64,000 bases of DNA, from NCBI RefSeq assembly GCF_963931295.1, contig NZ_OZ007001.1, forward strand, positions 806,001 to 870,000, written 5' to 3'. Below the pieces are notes generated by a model. That model was given only the letters and a program-made list of their open reading frames with translations, searched no databases and was not told where the DNA came from. Of this stretch, positions 47,211-59,671 are shown in pieces. Position 1 is the first letter of the stretch; each line of letters begins with the position of its first letter. The stretch comes from an uncultured Mailhella sp. (GTDB taxonomy: Bacteria > Desulfobacterota > Desulfovibrionia > Desulfovibrionales > Desulfovibrionaceae). The position numbers were made by a program, and so were the translations under genes.

Positions 47211-48038
47211 ATGAGCCCCATTACCGACCTTCCCGCCTGGCTGGAGAGCTTCCGGCCGGACGACGACCTGTACGCCGACGCCTACGAAGGCACGCCCGCC
47301 CATCTTCGGGCCCTGCTCAAGACGGCCATCGCCTTTGCCTTCCACCGCTGGAAGCCGGATCAGGGCGAACGTTCCGTGACCGTGGAAAGTCCGCGCGCGG
47401 GCTTTGCCCGTACCGAGCGCTCGCGTCCGGCCTCGTGGGTTCTGGCCGTGGCGGCGGAAGGCTTCGCCTCGCCGGCGCGTCTTCTTGCCGCGCTCGTTCC
47501 GGCAATCATCGCGGGCGTTGACCGCATCATCGTCGTTTCGCCCGCGCCCTTTGCTCCGGCCGTGGCCACGGCGCTGGAACTTTCCGGCATCGAGGACTCC
47601 TTCGTGCTCGACGACGACTGCGCCGCCGATCTCTACGAAGATCTGCGCGCAGCTTCGCCCGACGGCCGCGTGGCGATGTTTCCGGGAAGCGGCCCGCTCA
47701 CCTCGGGACAGAAGGATCTGCTGCACCGCGCCGCGGCCGACGGACTGCGCGTGTTCCGCGACGCTCCCGCGCCGCGCATTCTCGCCCTCGGCGCCGAGGA
47801 AGGCCCGCTGCCGGAAGAGATCAGAAAACGGCTTCTCTGGCTGCATCCCGACGCCGAACTCATCGACGCTCCAGCGCCGGAACTTCGCGCCGTGTTCACG
47901 CAGGGCGACGTTCCTTCAGGCTGCGCCGCGCCCCTCGTCGCGGGGCCGGGCATGGAAGCCTGCTGGCCCGGGCCCTCTCCCGAATTTTTCCGAACCCGCA
48001 CCCTTTCCGCCTTTCTTGTCCAGGAGAACCAGTCATGA
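47211..48038 (+). CDS. HisD-like (histidinol dehydrogenase-related) protein of unknown function
   Basis: 275 residues. Residues 70-165 resemble the nucleotide-fold half of HisD: PARLLAALVPAIIAGVDRII, VVSPAPFAPAVATALELSGI and VAMFPGSG match in order the HisD pattern of Ala-rich helix, Ile/Val strand and GPG loop. The zinc ligands and catalytic Glu-His of real HisD have no counterpart, and the chain is about 150 residues shorter, so histidinol oxidation is unlikely. ATG at 47211 with AAGGGAG; a TTG two codons earlier is less likely. Its stop overlaps the EF-G start (ATGA), which couples the two. The function is not known. Confidence 0.75.
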   Translation: MSPITDLPAWLESFRPDDDLYADAYEGTPAHLRALLKTAIAFAFHRWKPDQGERSVTVESPRAGFARTERSRPASWVLAVAAEGFASPARLLAALVPAIIAGVDRIIVVSPAPFAPAVATALELSGIEDSFVLDDDCAADLYEDLRAASPDGRVAMFPGSGPLTSGQKDLLHRAAADGLRVFRDAPAPRILALGAEEGPLPEEIRKRLLWLHPDAELIDAPAPELRAVFTQGDVPSGCAAPLVAGPGMEACWPGPSPEFFRTRTLSAFLVQENQS

Positions 48039-50077
48039 GGCAGGACACCATGAAAAACCTGCGCAACATCGGCATCATCGCCCACATCGACGCAGGCAAG
48101 ACCACGCTCAGCGAACGCATTCTGTTTTACACGCGCAAGATTCACCGCATGGGCGAAGTGCATGACGGCACGGCCACCATGGACTTCATGCCCGAAGAGC
48201 AGGAACGCGGCATCACCATTGCGGCGGCCGCCTCCACCTGTCACTGGAAGGACTGGACCCTGAACCTCATCGACACTCCAGGACACGTGGACTTCACCAT
48301 TGAAGTGGAACGTTCGCTGCGCGTGCTCGACGGCGCGGTGGGCGTATTCTGCGCGGTGGGCGGCGTGGAGCCGCAGTCGGAAACGGTGTGGCGGCAGTCG
48401 GAGTCGTTCGGCGTGCCCAAGATCGCCTTCGTGAACAAGATGGACCGCGTGGGCGCAAACTTTGCCGCCGTGCTCGACGCGCTGCACGCGAGGCTCGGGG
48501 CGAATCCCGCGCCCGTGACCGTGCCGCTCGGCGAAGGCCCGGACTTCTACGCCGTGGCCGACGTGATCGCCATGAAGAAGCTCGTGTTCGACGAAGACTC
48601 GCAGGGGCAGAACATGGAAGTGCTGCCGCTTGAGGAAAGCGAAAAGGAAGAGGCGCTTCTGTGGCGGGACAAGCTGCTGGAAACGCTGGGCGAGAACGAC
48701 GACGCGTTCATGGAGCTCTACCTTGAGGAGCGCTTTTCCGAAGACGACATTCATGCGGCGCTCAAGCGGTCGACGCTTGCGCGCAAGGTGACGCCCGTGC
48801 TGGCGGGCTCGGCGCTGAAGAACGCGGGCGTGCAGCCTCTGCTCGACGCCGTGGGCCGCTACCTGCCCTCGCCGCTGGACGTGCCCGCCCCGCACGGCAC
48901 CACCGTTGACGGCAAGGAGGAAAAGGTGCTCGACGTGAGCCCCGACGCGCCCTTCTGCGGACTGGTGTTCAAGGTGCTCATGGAAGGCGGCCGCAAGACT
49001 GCGCTCGTGCGCGTGTATTCGGGCCGCCTGAAGGACGGCGACGTGGTGCGCAACACGGCCCTGAACAAGGAAGAGCGCGTGTCGCGCATGTTCCGCATGG
49101 ACGCCGATCAGCAGGAACAGCTTGCCGAGGCCTCGTCGGGCGACATCATTGCCGTGCTCGGCCTGCGCTCCGCCCGCACGGGCGACACCATGGCCGCTCC
49201 GGGTCTCGACATTCTGCTGGAGAATCTGGAAGAGGTGAAGCCCGTCATTTCCATGGCGCTCGAACCGCGCAACGCCGACGAAGGCAAAACGCTGGACGAA
49301 GCGCTCGCCCGCTACTGCGCGGAAGATCCCACGCTCGGCGTGACGCAGGACGAAGGCTCGGGCGACCGCATCATTTCGGGCATGGGCGAACTGCATCTCG
49401 ACGTGGTGATGGAGCGCATGCGCCGCGAATACGGCATCAGCCCGCGCGCCGGACAGCCGCAGGTGGTGGCGCGCGAAACCGTGCGCGCCGAAGGCGAGGG
49501 CCGCGGCCTGTTCGATCGCGAACTCGGCACGGTGCATCACATAGGCGAAGTCGTGCTCACCATGTCCCCGGCCGGACGCGACAAGGGCAATTCTCTCTCA
49601 CTTGCCGAGAACGTCGCGCATCCCGCCGACCCGAAGGACGCCATTCCCAAGATTCTCGTCGATGAAGTGCTTCAGGGCATTTCCGACAGCCTGCTCTCCG
49701 GCCCCCAGACCGGCTATCCGGTGCAGGACGTCAACATCGTCGTGACCTTCATCCGCAAGGAAGGAGCCACCGCGGCGGGCTGCCGCATGGCCGCCGCCAT
49801 GGCCGTGCGCGACGCCATGGAAAAAGCCCGTCCCACGGTGCTCGAACCCATCATGAGCGTGGAAATCGTGGCGCCGGAAGAGGCGCTCGGCGCGTCCATC
49901 AGCCTGTTCCAGAACTGCGGCGGCAAGGTCGAGGAACTCGGCGAGCGGGGCGGCATGCGCTATCTCTCGGGCATGGCTCCCATGCGCAAGCTCTTCGGCT
50001 TCTCCACCGCGCTGCGCTCCGCAACCCAGGGCCGCGCCGGATTCACGCTGCGCTTCAAGCATTACGACTCCATGTAG
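48035..50077 (+). CDS. elongation factor G paralogue (EF-G family GTPase)
   Basis: 680 residues. All five domains can be followed: G1 AHIDAGKTT, switch GITIAAAAST, G3 DTPGH, G4 NKMD, then the domain IV loop and a C terminus GFTLRFKHYDSM. It is shorter than, and lies away from, the usual rpsL-rpsG-fusA-tuf cluster, and starts by overlapping the HisD-like gene, so it is probably a second EF-G. Such paralogues are known to act in ribosome recycling, stress or slow translocation; which applies here is unknown. ATG at 48035 with AGGAGA; a second ATG five codons on gives the canonical KNLRNIGIIAHID start. Confidence 0.93.
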   Translation: MRQDTMKNLRNIGIIAHIDAGKTTLSERILFYTRKIHRMGEVHDGTATMDFMPEEQERGITIAAAASTCHWKDWTLNLIDTPGHVDFTIEVERSLRVLDGAVGVFCAVGGVEPQSETVWRQSESFGVPKIAFVNKMDRVGANFAAVLDALHARLGANPAPVTVPLGEGPDFYAVADVIAMKKLVFDEDSQGQNMEVLPLEESEKEEALLWRDKLLETLGENDDAFMELYLEERFSEDDIHAALKRSTLARKVTPVLAGSALKNAGVQPLLDAVGRYLPSPLDVPAPHGTTVDGKEEKVLDVSPDAPFCGLVFKVLMEGGRKTALVRVYSGRLKDGDVVRNTALNKEERVSRMFRMDADQQEQLAEASSGDIIAVLGLRSARTGDTMAAPGLDILLENLEEVKPVISMALEPRNADEGKTLDEALARYCAEDPTLGVTQDEGSGDRIISGMGELHLDVVMERMRREYGISPRAGQPQVVARETVRAEGEGRGLFDRELGTVHHIGEVVLTMSPAGRDKGNSLSLAENVAHPADPKDAIPKILVDEVLQGISDSLLSGPQTGYPVQDVNIVVTFIRKEGATAAGCRMAAAMAVRDAMEKARPTVLEPIMSVEIVAPEEALGASISLFQNCGGKVEELGERGGMRYLSGMAPMRKLFGFSTALRSATQGRAGFTLRFKHYDSM

Positions 50078-50673
50078 GAGCAAGTCCCGGGCCGCCGCGA
50101 AAACCGCGCTTCTTCCGGCGGCCCGAGGCGGCGCGGAGCCCGGGGCGTCGGCCGCTCCGCAAAAACGCTTCTTCCGAAGGTCCGCCGCAAGCGTCGGCGA
50201 GCCCTTTTGAGAAGCAGCCATGATGCTTCGTCCGGAAAACAGCCGCGGAATGAAAACAATCCTCAAAGACGCGCAGCAAACGACAGCGCACCCCGGCCGG
50301 AACGACGTTCCTCCGAAGCGTTGAGACGGAACATCGGCATTCCGCCCGCACGCGAGGTCGCAGCGTCCGCGTTCTGTTCACGGGCCCGTTCCGCAAAGAG
50401 CGGCCCCGCCCGGAAAGTCTTTGAAAAACCTCAGCGGCGCTTCGCCCGGGAAACGGCCCCGGAACGGGAACGCTCATGGGGTGTCCGCACCAAGGCTGCG
50501 ACGCCGCCCGCTCTTCTACGGCAAAGGGGCAGACAGGCGTCCGAATCGTCCGCTTCCGGCAAGGCGTCCTTCCCCGGCTGCGTTCCGGGGCTTGACCGTC
50601 CGCTCTTTTGCAGCATACTCTCGGCCCCGCGTCCGGTTCGGACGCCTTTTGTCAACCTTTCACGCAGGACAAC
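50078..50673. other. spacer between the EF-G paralogue and rsmA
   Basis: No supported gene. GGGCCGCCG (50089-50097) pairs with CGGCGGCCC (50116-50124) just after the EF-G stop, but no T run follows. The rsmA promoter lies near the end. Confidence 0.55.
50592..50619 (+). promoter_or_regulatory. sigma70-type promoter of rsmA
   Basis: TTGACC (50592-50597), 16-base spacer, CATACT (50614-50619), 55 bases before the ATG. Confidence 0.6.
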
Positions 50674-51486
50674 ATGAGCGACATCAATCTCTTCACCGCA
50701 GCCAGAGCCAAAAAAAGCCTCGGGCAGCACTTTCTGCGCGACGAACGCGTGGTTCAGCGCATCGTGGATCTGCTGCGCCCGGAAGAGGGCGATCAGATCA
50801 TGGAAATCGGTCCCGGCCCCGGCGCGCTCACCGCGCTGCTGCGTCCCCTGCCGTGGAGCAGGCTTCTGCTGCTGGAAAAGGACGATCACTACGCCGCCGA
50901 ACACGCGGCAAGGCCTCTGCCCGGTCTTGAGGTCGTGGCGGGCGACGCCCTGACCTATCCGTGGGAATCGCTGGAAGGCCCGTGGAAAATCGCGGGAAAT
51001 CTCCCCTACAACGTGGCTTCGCCGCTCATGTGGGACATCGTCAGCCGCGCGCCCCGCCTCGCCCGCGCCGTGTTCATGGTGCAGAAGGAAGTCGGCGACC
51101 GGCTCACCGCCAAGCCCGGTTCCAGGGACTACGGCGCGCTCAGCGTGTGGATTCAGAGCTTTGTCGCCGCGCGCAAAGGCTTCGTCATCGGCCCTGCGGC
51201 CTTTTCCCCGCCGCCCAAGGTCGATTCCGCCGTGGTCGTCTTCGAGCCCCTGCCGGAAGAACGCAGGCCCCGCCATCCCGAAGCGCTTTCCCGTCTCATC
51301 AAGCTGTGCTTCCAGCAGCGGAGAAAACAGCTTCAGGGCATACTGCGCCGCGCCCTGCCGCAGTCCTTCGTGCTCGAAGCGCTCGCAGGTCTCGGCATCG
51401 ATCCCGCCCAGCGGCCGGAAACGCTCTCCGTCCCGCAGTTCCAGGCGTTGGCGGACGCGCTTTTTTCAGGAAAAAATCACGCCTGA
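50674..51486 (+). CDS. rsmA: 16S rRNA (adenine1518/1519-N6) dimethyltransferase
   Basis: 270 residues. Dimethylates two adenines at the 3' end of 16S rRNA during late 30S assembly. N terminus AKKSLGQHFLRDERVVQRIV, SAM motif EIGPGPGALT, and the catalytic NLPYNVASPL near residue 110; the C-terminal helical domain has FSPPPKVDSAVV. ATG at 50674-50676. Also known as ksgA. Followed by the HU gene, which has its own promoter. Confidence 0.96.
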   Translation: MSDINLFTAARAKKSLGQHFLRDERVVQRIVDLLRPEEGDQIMEIGPGPGALTALLRPLPWSRLLLLEKDDHYAAEHAARPLPGLEVVAGDALTYPWESLEGPWKIAGNLPYNVASPLMWDIVSRAPRLARAVFMVQKEVGDRLTAKPGSRDYGALSVWIQSFVAARKGFVIGPAAFSPPPKVDSAVVVFEPLPEERRPRHPEALSRLIKLCFQQRRKQLQGILRRALPQSFVLEALAGLGIDPAQRPETLSVPQFQALADALFSGKNHA

Positions 51487-51500
51487 GCGCCCCGTCTCTC

Positions 51501-51528
51501 TTGACGATGGGCAGGAAACGTGTACCAA
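51501..51528 (+). promoter_or_regulatory. possible promoter of the HU gene
   Basis: TTGACG (51501-51506), 16-base spacer, TACCAA (51523-51528), 60 bases before the ATG. Confidence 0.5.
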
Positions 51529-51588
51529 AAAGAAAACCGCATCCCTCATTTTCCTCTCACCTCTGCCGCACGGCAGAAAGGAGCAATC

Positions 51589-51861
51589 ATGACCAAGGCC
51601 GAACTCATCGCCAAGATCGCCGAACAGGCCTCCATCAGCAAGAGCAGCGCGGAACAGTCCCTGAACGCCCTGCTCGAAGCCATTCAGGAAGCGCTCGCTT
51701 CCGACGGCAAGCTCTCCCTTCCGGGCTTCGGCTCGCTTGTTGTGGAAGAACGCAAGGAACGCAAGGGCCACAATCCCCGCACCGGCGAAACCATCACCAT
51801 TCCCGCCGGCAAGGTCGTGAAATTCAGGGCTGGCATTAATCTGAAAAAGCAGATACAGTAG
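51589..51861 (+). CDS. HU-type DNA-binding protein
   Basis: 90 residues, the standard length. MTKAELIAKIAEQASISKSS and LPGFGSLVVEERKERKGHNP with the DNA-intercalating arm NPRTGETITIPAGKVVKFRA are classic HU/IHF. Nucleoid-associated protein that bends DNA. ATG at 51589 with AAGGAG. A small membrane protein gene follows after 60 bp. Confidence 0.96.
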   Translation: MTKAELIAKIAEQASISKSSAEQSLNALLEAIQEALASDGKLSLPGFGSLVVEERKERKGHNPRTGETITIPAGKVVKFRAGINLKKQIQ

Positions 51862-51921
51862 TAGGACGGTCCGTATCCCGGCCCTCGGGATATCCGGCCG
51901 CCAGCCGCTCAAGGAGTCTTC

Positions 51922-52104
51922 ATGCTTATTCATGGTGAAAATGGACATGGCCCCTTCCCCTGGGATCTGCCTCTGTGGCAGCCCGACTACGCCATCTTTT
52001 TCGGCGTGCTCTACTCGGTAATCCTCATTCTCGCCATCGGCATCACGCTGGCCTTCGCCCGCGCAATCAGAGATGCCAGAAACGGCGAGCACAAGGGGCA
52101 CTAA
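51922..52104 (+). CDS. small single-pass membrane protein
   Basis: 60 residues. A hydrophilic, His/Pro/Trp-rich start (MLIHGENGHGPFPWDLPLWQ) is followed by one membrane helix (about 24-46) and a charged tail ending HKGH. ATG preceded by AAGGAG at eight bases, a strong start signal for so short a gene. The family is not recognised. It is 60 bp behind HU with no terminator seen between, so probably co-transcribed. Histidines at both ends might bind metal or heme; this is speculation. Confidence 0.72.
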   Translation: MLIHGENGHGPFPWDLPLWQPDYAIFFGVLYSVILILAIGITLAFARAIRDARNGEHKGH

Positions 52105-52560
52105 ACCGGCTCTTCATCGAAGAGCGCGCCCGTGCGGCAGCCTTCCCCTCAGGGATGATATTCCGCAATCTGCGGCGCTCTCTTCGGTCTGCCCTTTGCG
52201 GAACATCCCGCCCTGCGGCAGAAAAAACCGGCATCTCTGGAAAGAGCCGCGGCGCCTTGCCCTCCTCTTCCGGAAAGAGTACGCGTCAAAAAAGCTCTCC
52301 GCGGGGAGGTTCCGAGGCAGGTGCAGCGTTAATTTTTTACTTTTTTTGCAGGTTTCCCCGGAGTGAGGCACCCCGGGGGCTTGCTTTTTGTCGCAAACTG
52401 TTTTAGTTTACATCTCTCCCTGCGCTGAGGAGACCTGTCTGCGGCATGCCCCGCAGACCTGTTTCCCGCAAGGGACACATTTCCGTTTTTCCTTTCGGTT
52501 CACTCCCTGAGCTGGCGGATCGGACGGAACAAGAGATTCGCTGAAAAGGGGGTGATTTCT
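52105..52560 (+). other. rpsU upstream region with two hairpins
   Basis: No gene. Hairpin one (52356-52378, CCCCGG/CCGGGG) is followed by CTTTTTG at 52383 and may end the HU transcript. Hairpin two (52437-52458, GTCTGCGG/CCGCAGAC) is 100 bases before the rpsU start and has no T run, so it may be leader structure. A weak promoter-like pair TTGCTT/TAGTTT (52381-52409) lies between them. Confidence 0.5.
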
Positions 52561-52764
52561 GTGCCCGGAGTTTTTCTCAACGAAGACGATTACAATTTCG
52601 ACATTGCCCTGCGTCGCTTCAAGAAGCAGGTGGAAAAGGCCGGCGTTCTTTCTGAAATGAAGAAGCGTCAGCATTACGAAAAGCCCAGCGTCATGCGCAA
52701 GAAGAAGAAGGCCGCTGCCCGCAAGCGCCTCATGAAGAAGATGCGCAAGGTGAACATGGGTTAA
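52561..52764 (+). CDS. rpsU: ribosomal protein bS21
   Basis: 67 residues. Small basic protein of the 30S subunit, important for initiation. [20 protein letters not shown] followed by a lysine/arginine-rich tail with [19 protein letters not shown]. Start GTG at 52561 (GTGCCCGGAG) with AGGGGG upstream, chosen because relatives begin MPGVFL/MPGVYL. A terminator at 52817-52861 follows, so rpsU can be made in excess over yqeY-mutS2-dnaG-rpoD. Confidence 0.95.
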   Translation: MPGVFLNEDDYNFDIALRRFKKQVEKAGVLSEMKKRQHYEKPSVMRKKKKAAARKRLMKKMRKVNMG

Positions 52765-52816
52765 TCTTCGACGACAACGGTTCGCATGGGTTCTGAACCG
52801 TATGCAAGCCGGTACG

Positions 52817-52861
52817 GAGCCGGAAATTGGACCTTTCAGCAGGCTGATTTCCGGCTCTTTT
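52817..52861 (+). terminator. terminator between rpsU and yqeY
   Basis: An 11-bp perfect stem GAGCCGGAAAT (52817-52827) / ATTTCCGGCTC (52847-52857) is followed by TTTT. It probably allows partial read-through into the rest of the cluster. Confidence 0.85.
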
Positions 52862-52947
52862 GCCATTTCATGACGGTGCGGCCGCAAGGCTTCGCCGTCG
52901 TCCTTCTTTCCGCGAAGTTCCCTTCGCGACGGATGAAGATGACTGCT

Positions 52948-53400
52948 ATGAGTATCGCTGAACAGATAGACAAGGACTATATCCAGGCCTACAAGGCCAA
53001 GGATCAGGTTAAGCTCGGCACGCTGCGCCTGCTGAAAACCGCGGCCAAGAACCGTCAGGTCGAGCTCATGCGTCCCCTTGAGGACGACGACTACATGGAC
53101 GTGCTTCTGCGCGAGGTCAAGCAGCGTCAGGATTCCATCGAGCAGTACAACGCCGCCGGTCGCGCCGATCTGGCCGACAAGGAAGCCGCCGAAGCCGCCG
53201 TGCTTCAGTCCTACCTGCCCGCGCAGCTCTCCGACGAGGAGCTCGCCGAAGTGGTGGAAAAAACCGTGGCTCCGCTGCTTGAAGGCGGCATGAAGAACAT
53301 GGGCCGCGCCATCAGCGCCATCATGGCCGAATACAAGGGCCGTGTGGACGGCAAGGCCGTGAGCGCCGCCGTGAAGGCCCGTCTCCAGCAGGCCCGCTGA
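52948..53400 (+). CDS. yqeY: GatB/YqeY domain protein
   Basis: 150 residues, all helical. YqeY proteins share the tRNA-contacting tail domain of GatB; the exact role is unsettled. Features: TLRLLKTAAKNRQVE, LLREVKQRQDSIEQYNAAGR, YLPAQLSDEELAEVV and GKAVSAAVKARL. Three in-frame ATGs (52933, 52939, 52948) compete; 52948 was chosen because GAAG lies nine bases upstream. It is between rpsU and mutS2 with a 4-bp gap to mutS2. Confidence 0.92.
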   Translation: MSIAEQIDKDYIQAYKAKDQVKLGTLRLLKTAAKNRQVELMRPLEDDDYMDVLLREVKQRQDSIEQYNAAGRADLADKEAAEAAVLQSYLPAQLSDEELAEVVEKTVAPLLEGGMKNMGRAISAIMAEYKGRVDGKAVSAAVKARLQQAR

Positions 53401-53404
53401 TCGT

Positions 53405-55738
<2,334 letters not shown>

Positions 55739-55755
55739 GACACGGGCTTATCGTC

Positions 55756-57474
55756 ATGAAAAACAATGATGTGATACAGGCAATCAAGTCGCGCCTCAGC
55801 CTCGCCGACATGGCAAGGCGATACGTGGAGCTGCATCCCGCAGGCTCCCGTCTTGTCGCGCCCTGCCCGTTCCATCAGGAGACCAAGCCCTCCTTCTCCA
55901 TCAACGAGGAACAGGGAACCTTCTACTGCTTCGGCTGCCAGGCCTCCGGCGACATCTTCGACTTCTACGGACGCCTCAACGGCCTCGACTTCAAGGAAAC
56001 CCTCGCCGCCCTCGCCGAAGAGGCGGGCGTGCGCCTCGACTCCTATCGCGCCGATCCCAAAGCCCGGGAACAGCGCTCCCAGAAGCGCGACATGCTCAAG
56101 ATGCACGAACTCGCCGCCTCGCATTTTCACAGCAATCTGTCCTCGCCGACCGCCGCGGCCTGCCGCGACTACATCGGCGAGCGGGGCATCTCGCCCGAGC
56201 TCGTGGAAAAGTTCGGCCTCGGCTGGAGCATGGATTCGTGGCAGGATCTCGGCGACACGCTGCGCCGCGCGGGATTCAATCTGAGCACCGCCGCGGAATG
56301 CGGCCTGCAGTCCAAGAGTCAGGGCGGACGCACCTTCGACCGCTTCCGCAACCGGCTCATGTTCCCCATCCGCAACCTTTCCGGACAGGCCATAGCCTTC
56401 GGCGGGCGCATTCTTCCCGCGCTCGCCAGAGACGACGACGCCAAGTACATCAACAGCAGCGATTCGCCCATCTACAAGAAGGGCGAGCATCTGTTCGGCC
56501 TCTTTCAGGCCCGGCCCTCCATTGCCGTGAAGAAGAGCGTCATTCTCACCGAGGGCTACATGGACGTCATCACCCTGCACCAGTACGGCTACACGCAGGC
56601 CGTGGGCGTGCTCGGCACGGCGCTCACCCCGGATCAGATCAAGCGGCTTTCCGGCTTCAGCTCAAGCCTCGAACTCATGTTCGACGGCGACAACGCCGGA
56701 CGCAAGGCGGCCTTCCGCTCCTGCGAAATGCTGCTCTCGCGCGGACTTTCGTGCAAAGTAGTTCTGTTCCCCGACGACAACGACATCGACAGCATGCTTC
56801 ACAGCTTCGGCGCGGACGCCGTGGAGGATCTGCGCGCCCACGCCCAGGACGGGCTTGAATTCTGCATTTCCGTGCTGCGCGGCATGGCCCCGCGCGACGC
56901 CGTGGAATGGGCGAGGCACTTTCTCTCGCAGGTGGACATGCCGGAACTTTTTCACCGCTTTGCGGCAGACCTTGCCGCCGGACTCGGCCTCTCCGAAGCC
57001 GATCTTCGCGGAGGCGTTCTGGAACGACGCAGCGCCGCCGCGCCCCGCGCGCAGGAGCGGCGCAGCACGGCGCCCCGCTCCATCAGCCGCGACAGGGAAA
57101 TCATGACGTTCGCGGTGCGCTATCCGCACAGGCTGCCCGATCTTCAGGCCGCCGGCGCCGATCTTGCCCTGCGGGAACCCTGGGCGCTCAAGCTCTGGGA
57201 CAAGCTGGCCGCCGCCTGCTCCGAGCAGGCCTTTGACGACCTGGATCCGAAGGAAAAAACCTTCTGGATCCGATGCCGGGGCCAGGAAGCCCCCCCGCTC
57301 AACGACGAGGAAGGCGAACTGAACGCCATTCGACAAATGCTTATCAACTTGCAGAAGACATCACACATGGCTTCCGTGGTGGCGGCCCTTCGCCAGGGAA
57401 CGGCCAGCCAGGAAACACAACGGGAATACATGCGCGCGCTTCTTGAAGCGCGAGGGAGGCGTAGTGACCAATAA
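55756..57474 (+). CDS. dnaG: DNA primase
   Basis: 572 residues. Makes RNA primers for replication. N-terminal CHC2 zinc ribbon ([13 protein letters not shown] and FYCFGCQ), then the Toprim domain with [15 protein letters not shown] and [12 protein letters not shown], and a C-terminal helicase-binding domain. ATG at 55756 lies 17 bp after mutS2. Its last 11 bases overlap the start of rpoD. Confidence 0.97.
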   Translation: MKNNDVIQAIKSRLSLADMARRYVELHPAGSRLVAPCPFHQETKPSFSINEEQGTFYCFGCQASGDIFDFYGRLNGLDFKETLAALAEEAGVRLDSYRADPKAREQRSQKRDMLKMHELAASHFHSNLSSPTAAACRDYIGERGISPELVEKFGLGWSMDSWQDLGDTLRRAGFNLSTAAECGLQSKSQGGRTFDRFRNRLMFPIRNLSGQAIAFGGRILPALARDDDAKYINSSDSPIYKKGEHLFGLFQARPSIAVKKSVILTEGYMDVITLHQYGYTQAVGVLGTALTPDQIKRLSGFSSSLELMFDGDNAGRKAAFRSCEMLLSRGLSCKVVLFPDDNDIDSMLHSFGADAVEDLRAHAQDGLEFCISVLRGMAPRDAVEWARHFLSQVDMPELFHRFAADLAAGLGLSEADLRGGVLERRSAAAPRAQERRSTAPRSISRDREIMTFAVRYPHRLPDLQAAGADLALREPWALKLWDKLAAACSEQAFDDLDPKEKTFWIRCRGQEAPPLNDEEGELNAIRQMLINLQKTSHMASVVAALRQGTASQETQREYMRALLEARGRRSDQ

Positions 57475-59269
57475 TCTTAAAGAAATCCAGCAGGTCAAGG
57501 CTCTTATCGCCAAGGGCAAGTCTGCGGGCTACCTCACGTTCGAGGAAGTCAGCAAATCTGTCCCCGCGGAGATGAGCACGCCCGAAAACTTCGAGGAAAT
57601 CATTGCGATGTTCGATCAGATGGACATCGCCATTGTCGATTCCGAAAAGGAAGGCAAGTCCATAGTCGTCAACCACGCCGACGCGGAAAACGATCCCGTG
57701 GACATCGTGTTCGACGAGACCGACGACGGCGCGCTGGAATTTCCCCTCGATCTTTCCGCCGACGATTCCGGCGACTTCGCCGCCCGCAACACCGATCCCG
57801 TGCGCATGTACCTGCGCGAAATGGGCGCGGTGCCGCTGCTCGACCGCGACGGAGAAGTCGTCATCGCCAAGAAGATCGAAACCGGCGAAGAAGACGTGCT
57901 CTACGCCCTGGTGGAAGTGCCCGTGGCCGTGGAAGAACTCATCAACGTGGGCGAAGACCTCAAGCAGAACCGCATCAAGCTCAAGGACGTGGTCAAGACC
58001 ATCGAGGAAGACGATCCCACCGAAGACGAAATGAATCAGCGTCAGCGCGTCATCCTGCTTCTCGACGAGATCAAGGCCATCTACAAGAAGAAGCACAAGA
58101 TCTATCAGAAGCTCGACGCCTGCTGCACGCTGGAGCGCCGCGTGGCCTCCACGCAGAAGGAAATTCTCCAGTACAAGGAGGAAGTGGTTTCCCGTCTGCG
58201 CGAAATCAAGCTGGAAAAAACCCTCATCGACCGCATCGTGGAAACCGTGGAGGACTACGTGCGCCAGATGAAGAACTATCAGCGCGAACTCGACGCCTAC
58301 GCGGCCACCACCGGCAAGACGCAGGAAGAACTGCAGGCCCTCTTTGAAGCTCTCGACAACCGCACCCGCTCCATGCAGGACGTGGCCGCGGAACTCGACA
58401 TGAGCGTGGACAAGATGTTTTCCTACAAGGAACTCATCATGGGCAAGATCGAAAGCCTTCAGCGCCTGCGCGAAAAGTGCTGCCACAACGTGGAAGACCT
58501 CGAAGAAGTGCTGTGGCGCATCCGTCGCGGCATGTCCGCCTCCATGCGCGCCAAGCAGGAACTCATCCGTTCCAACCTGCGCCTCGTGGTGAGCATCGCC
58601 AAGAAGTACACCAACCGCGGACTCCAGTTCCTCGATCTCATTCAGGAAGGCAACATCGGCCTCATGAAGGCCGTGGACAAGTTCGAGTATCAGCGCGGCT
58701 ACAAGTTCTCCACCTACGCCACCTGGTGGATCCGGCAGGCCATCACCCGCGCCATCGCCGATCAGGCCCGCACCATCCGCATTCCCGTCCACATGATAGA
58801 AACCATCAACAAGCTCATCCGCACCTCGCGCTATCTGGTGCAGGAGCTCGGCCGCGATCCCACTCCCGAGGAAATCGCCGAACGCATGGACTATCCCGTG
58901 GACAAGGTCAAGAAGGTGCTCAAAATCGCCAAGGAACCCATCTCCCTCGAAACCCCCATCGGCGACGAAGAGGATTCCAGCCTCGGCGATTTCATCGAGG
59001 ACAAGAAGGCCGTGGCCCCCGCCGAGGAAGTGGTGAACACCAAGCTCTCCGAACAGATCGCCTCCGTGCTCGCCGACCTCACTCCCCGCGAGGAACAGGT
59101 GCTGCGCAAGCGTTTCGGCATCGGCGAAAAGTCCGACCACACCCTTGAGGAAGTGGGCAAGCTCTTCAACGTCACCCGCGAACGCATACGTCAGATCGAA
59201 GCCAAGGCCCTGCGCAAGCTCCGCCATCCGGTGAGAAGCCAGACCCTGCGCTCCTTCTACGAAAACTGA
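57464..59269 (+). CDS. rpoD: primary RNA polymerase sigma factor RpoD (sigma70)
   Basis: 601 residues. Region 1.1 at the N terminus, a conserved [20 protein letters not shown] (1.2), a large acidic non-conserved domain (about 150-340), then region 2 ([54 protein letters not shown]), region 3 and region 4 ([31 protein letters not shown]). Start GTG at 57464 with GGAGG seven bases upstream, inside the dnaG end; the longer frame to 57443 lacks a signal. This start gives the usual [13 protein letters not shown] terminus. Confidence 0.97.
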   Translation: MTNNLKEIQQVKALIAKGKSAGYLTFEEVSKSVPAEMSTPENFEEIIAMFDQMDIAIVDSEKEGKSIVVNHADAENDPVDIVFDETDDGALEFPLDLSADDSGDFAARNTDPVRMYLREMGAVPLLDRDGEVVIAKKIETGEEDVLYALVEVPVAVEELINVGEDLKQNRIKLKDVVKTIEEDDPTEDEMNQRQRVILLLDEIKAIYKKKHKIYQKLDACCTLERRVASTQKEILQYKEEVVSRLREIKLEKTLIDRIVETVEDYVRQMKNYQRELDAYAATTGKTQEELQALFEALDNRTRSMQDVAAELDMSVDKMFSYKELIMGKIESLQRLREKCCHNVEDLEEVLWRIRRGMSASMRAKQELIRSNLRLVVSIAKKYTNRGLQFLDLIQEGNIGLMKAVDKFEYQRGYKFSTYATWWIRQAITRAIADQARTIRIPVHMIETINKLIRTSRYLVQELGRDPTPEEIAERMDYPVDKVKKVLKIAKEPISLETPIGDEEDSSLGDFIEDKKAVAPAEEVVNTKLSEQIASVLADLTPREEQVLRKRFGIGEKSDHTLEEVGKLFNVTRERIRQIEAKALRKLRHPVRSQTLRSFYEN

Positions 59270-59671
59270 TCCGTCAGCGGAAGTCGCTTCGCTTTGCCCC
59301 TTTCCGGCGGCGCGAGGCGGCTTCCGCTTTTTCGTCATGAGGCCGCCTCCGGTGATCCGGCAGCGCGGCCTCACGCGTACCGGAGCGGCAAACGCGCTTC
59401 GCAGCGCCCTGCCCGCAGAGGAATCGGCCTCGCCTTCCGAACACGGCGGACCCGTGCGCCGCAAACGTTCCTCCCTCGGCAACGTTCCCCCGCGGTGCCG
59501 CAGCCTCCGCAGCCGACTGTCCGGCAAGGCCGATTCCGACTCTGCCGGATCATGGAGCGGCGCCAGCGCTCAGGACTGATCGCCCGAACGCCAAAAATCG
59601 CCCCGGACGCGTTTTTCTCCATCCGCCGCAGCAAAGGCGGGCCCTGTTCAACCTCCAGATTTCTTATCACC
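59270..59671. other. spacer between rpoD and mnmG
   Basis: The rpoD terminator, then about 340 bp of GC-rich sequence with no gene or clear promoter. Confidence 0.55.
59276..59332 (+). terminator. terminator after rpoD
   Basis: AGCGGAAG (59276-59283) pairs with CTTCCGCT (59321-59328), with further pairing CGC/GCG inside, followed by five T. Confidence 0.8.

Noticed and set aside
42743..47521. Open frame of about 1,590 codons opposite rodA, proC, ndk and the protease gene
   Set aside because: Same antisense effect; its translation is low-complexity and crosses promoters and terminators of real genes.
50088..50124. GC-rich 9-bp hairpin after the EF-G paralogue as a terminator
   Set aside because: No T run on the plus strand; kept only as a note in the spacer entry.
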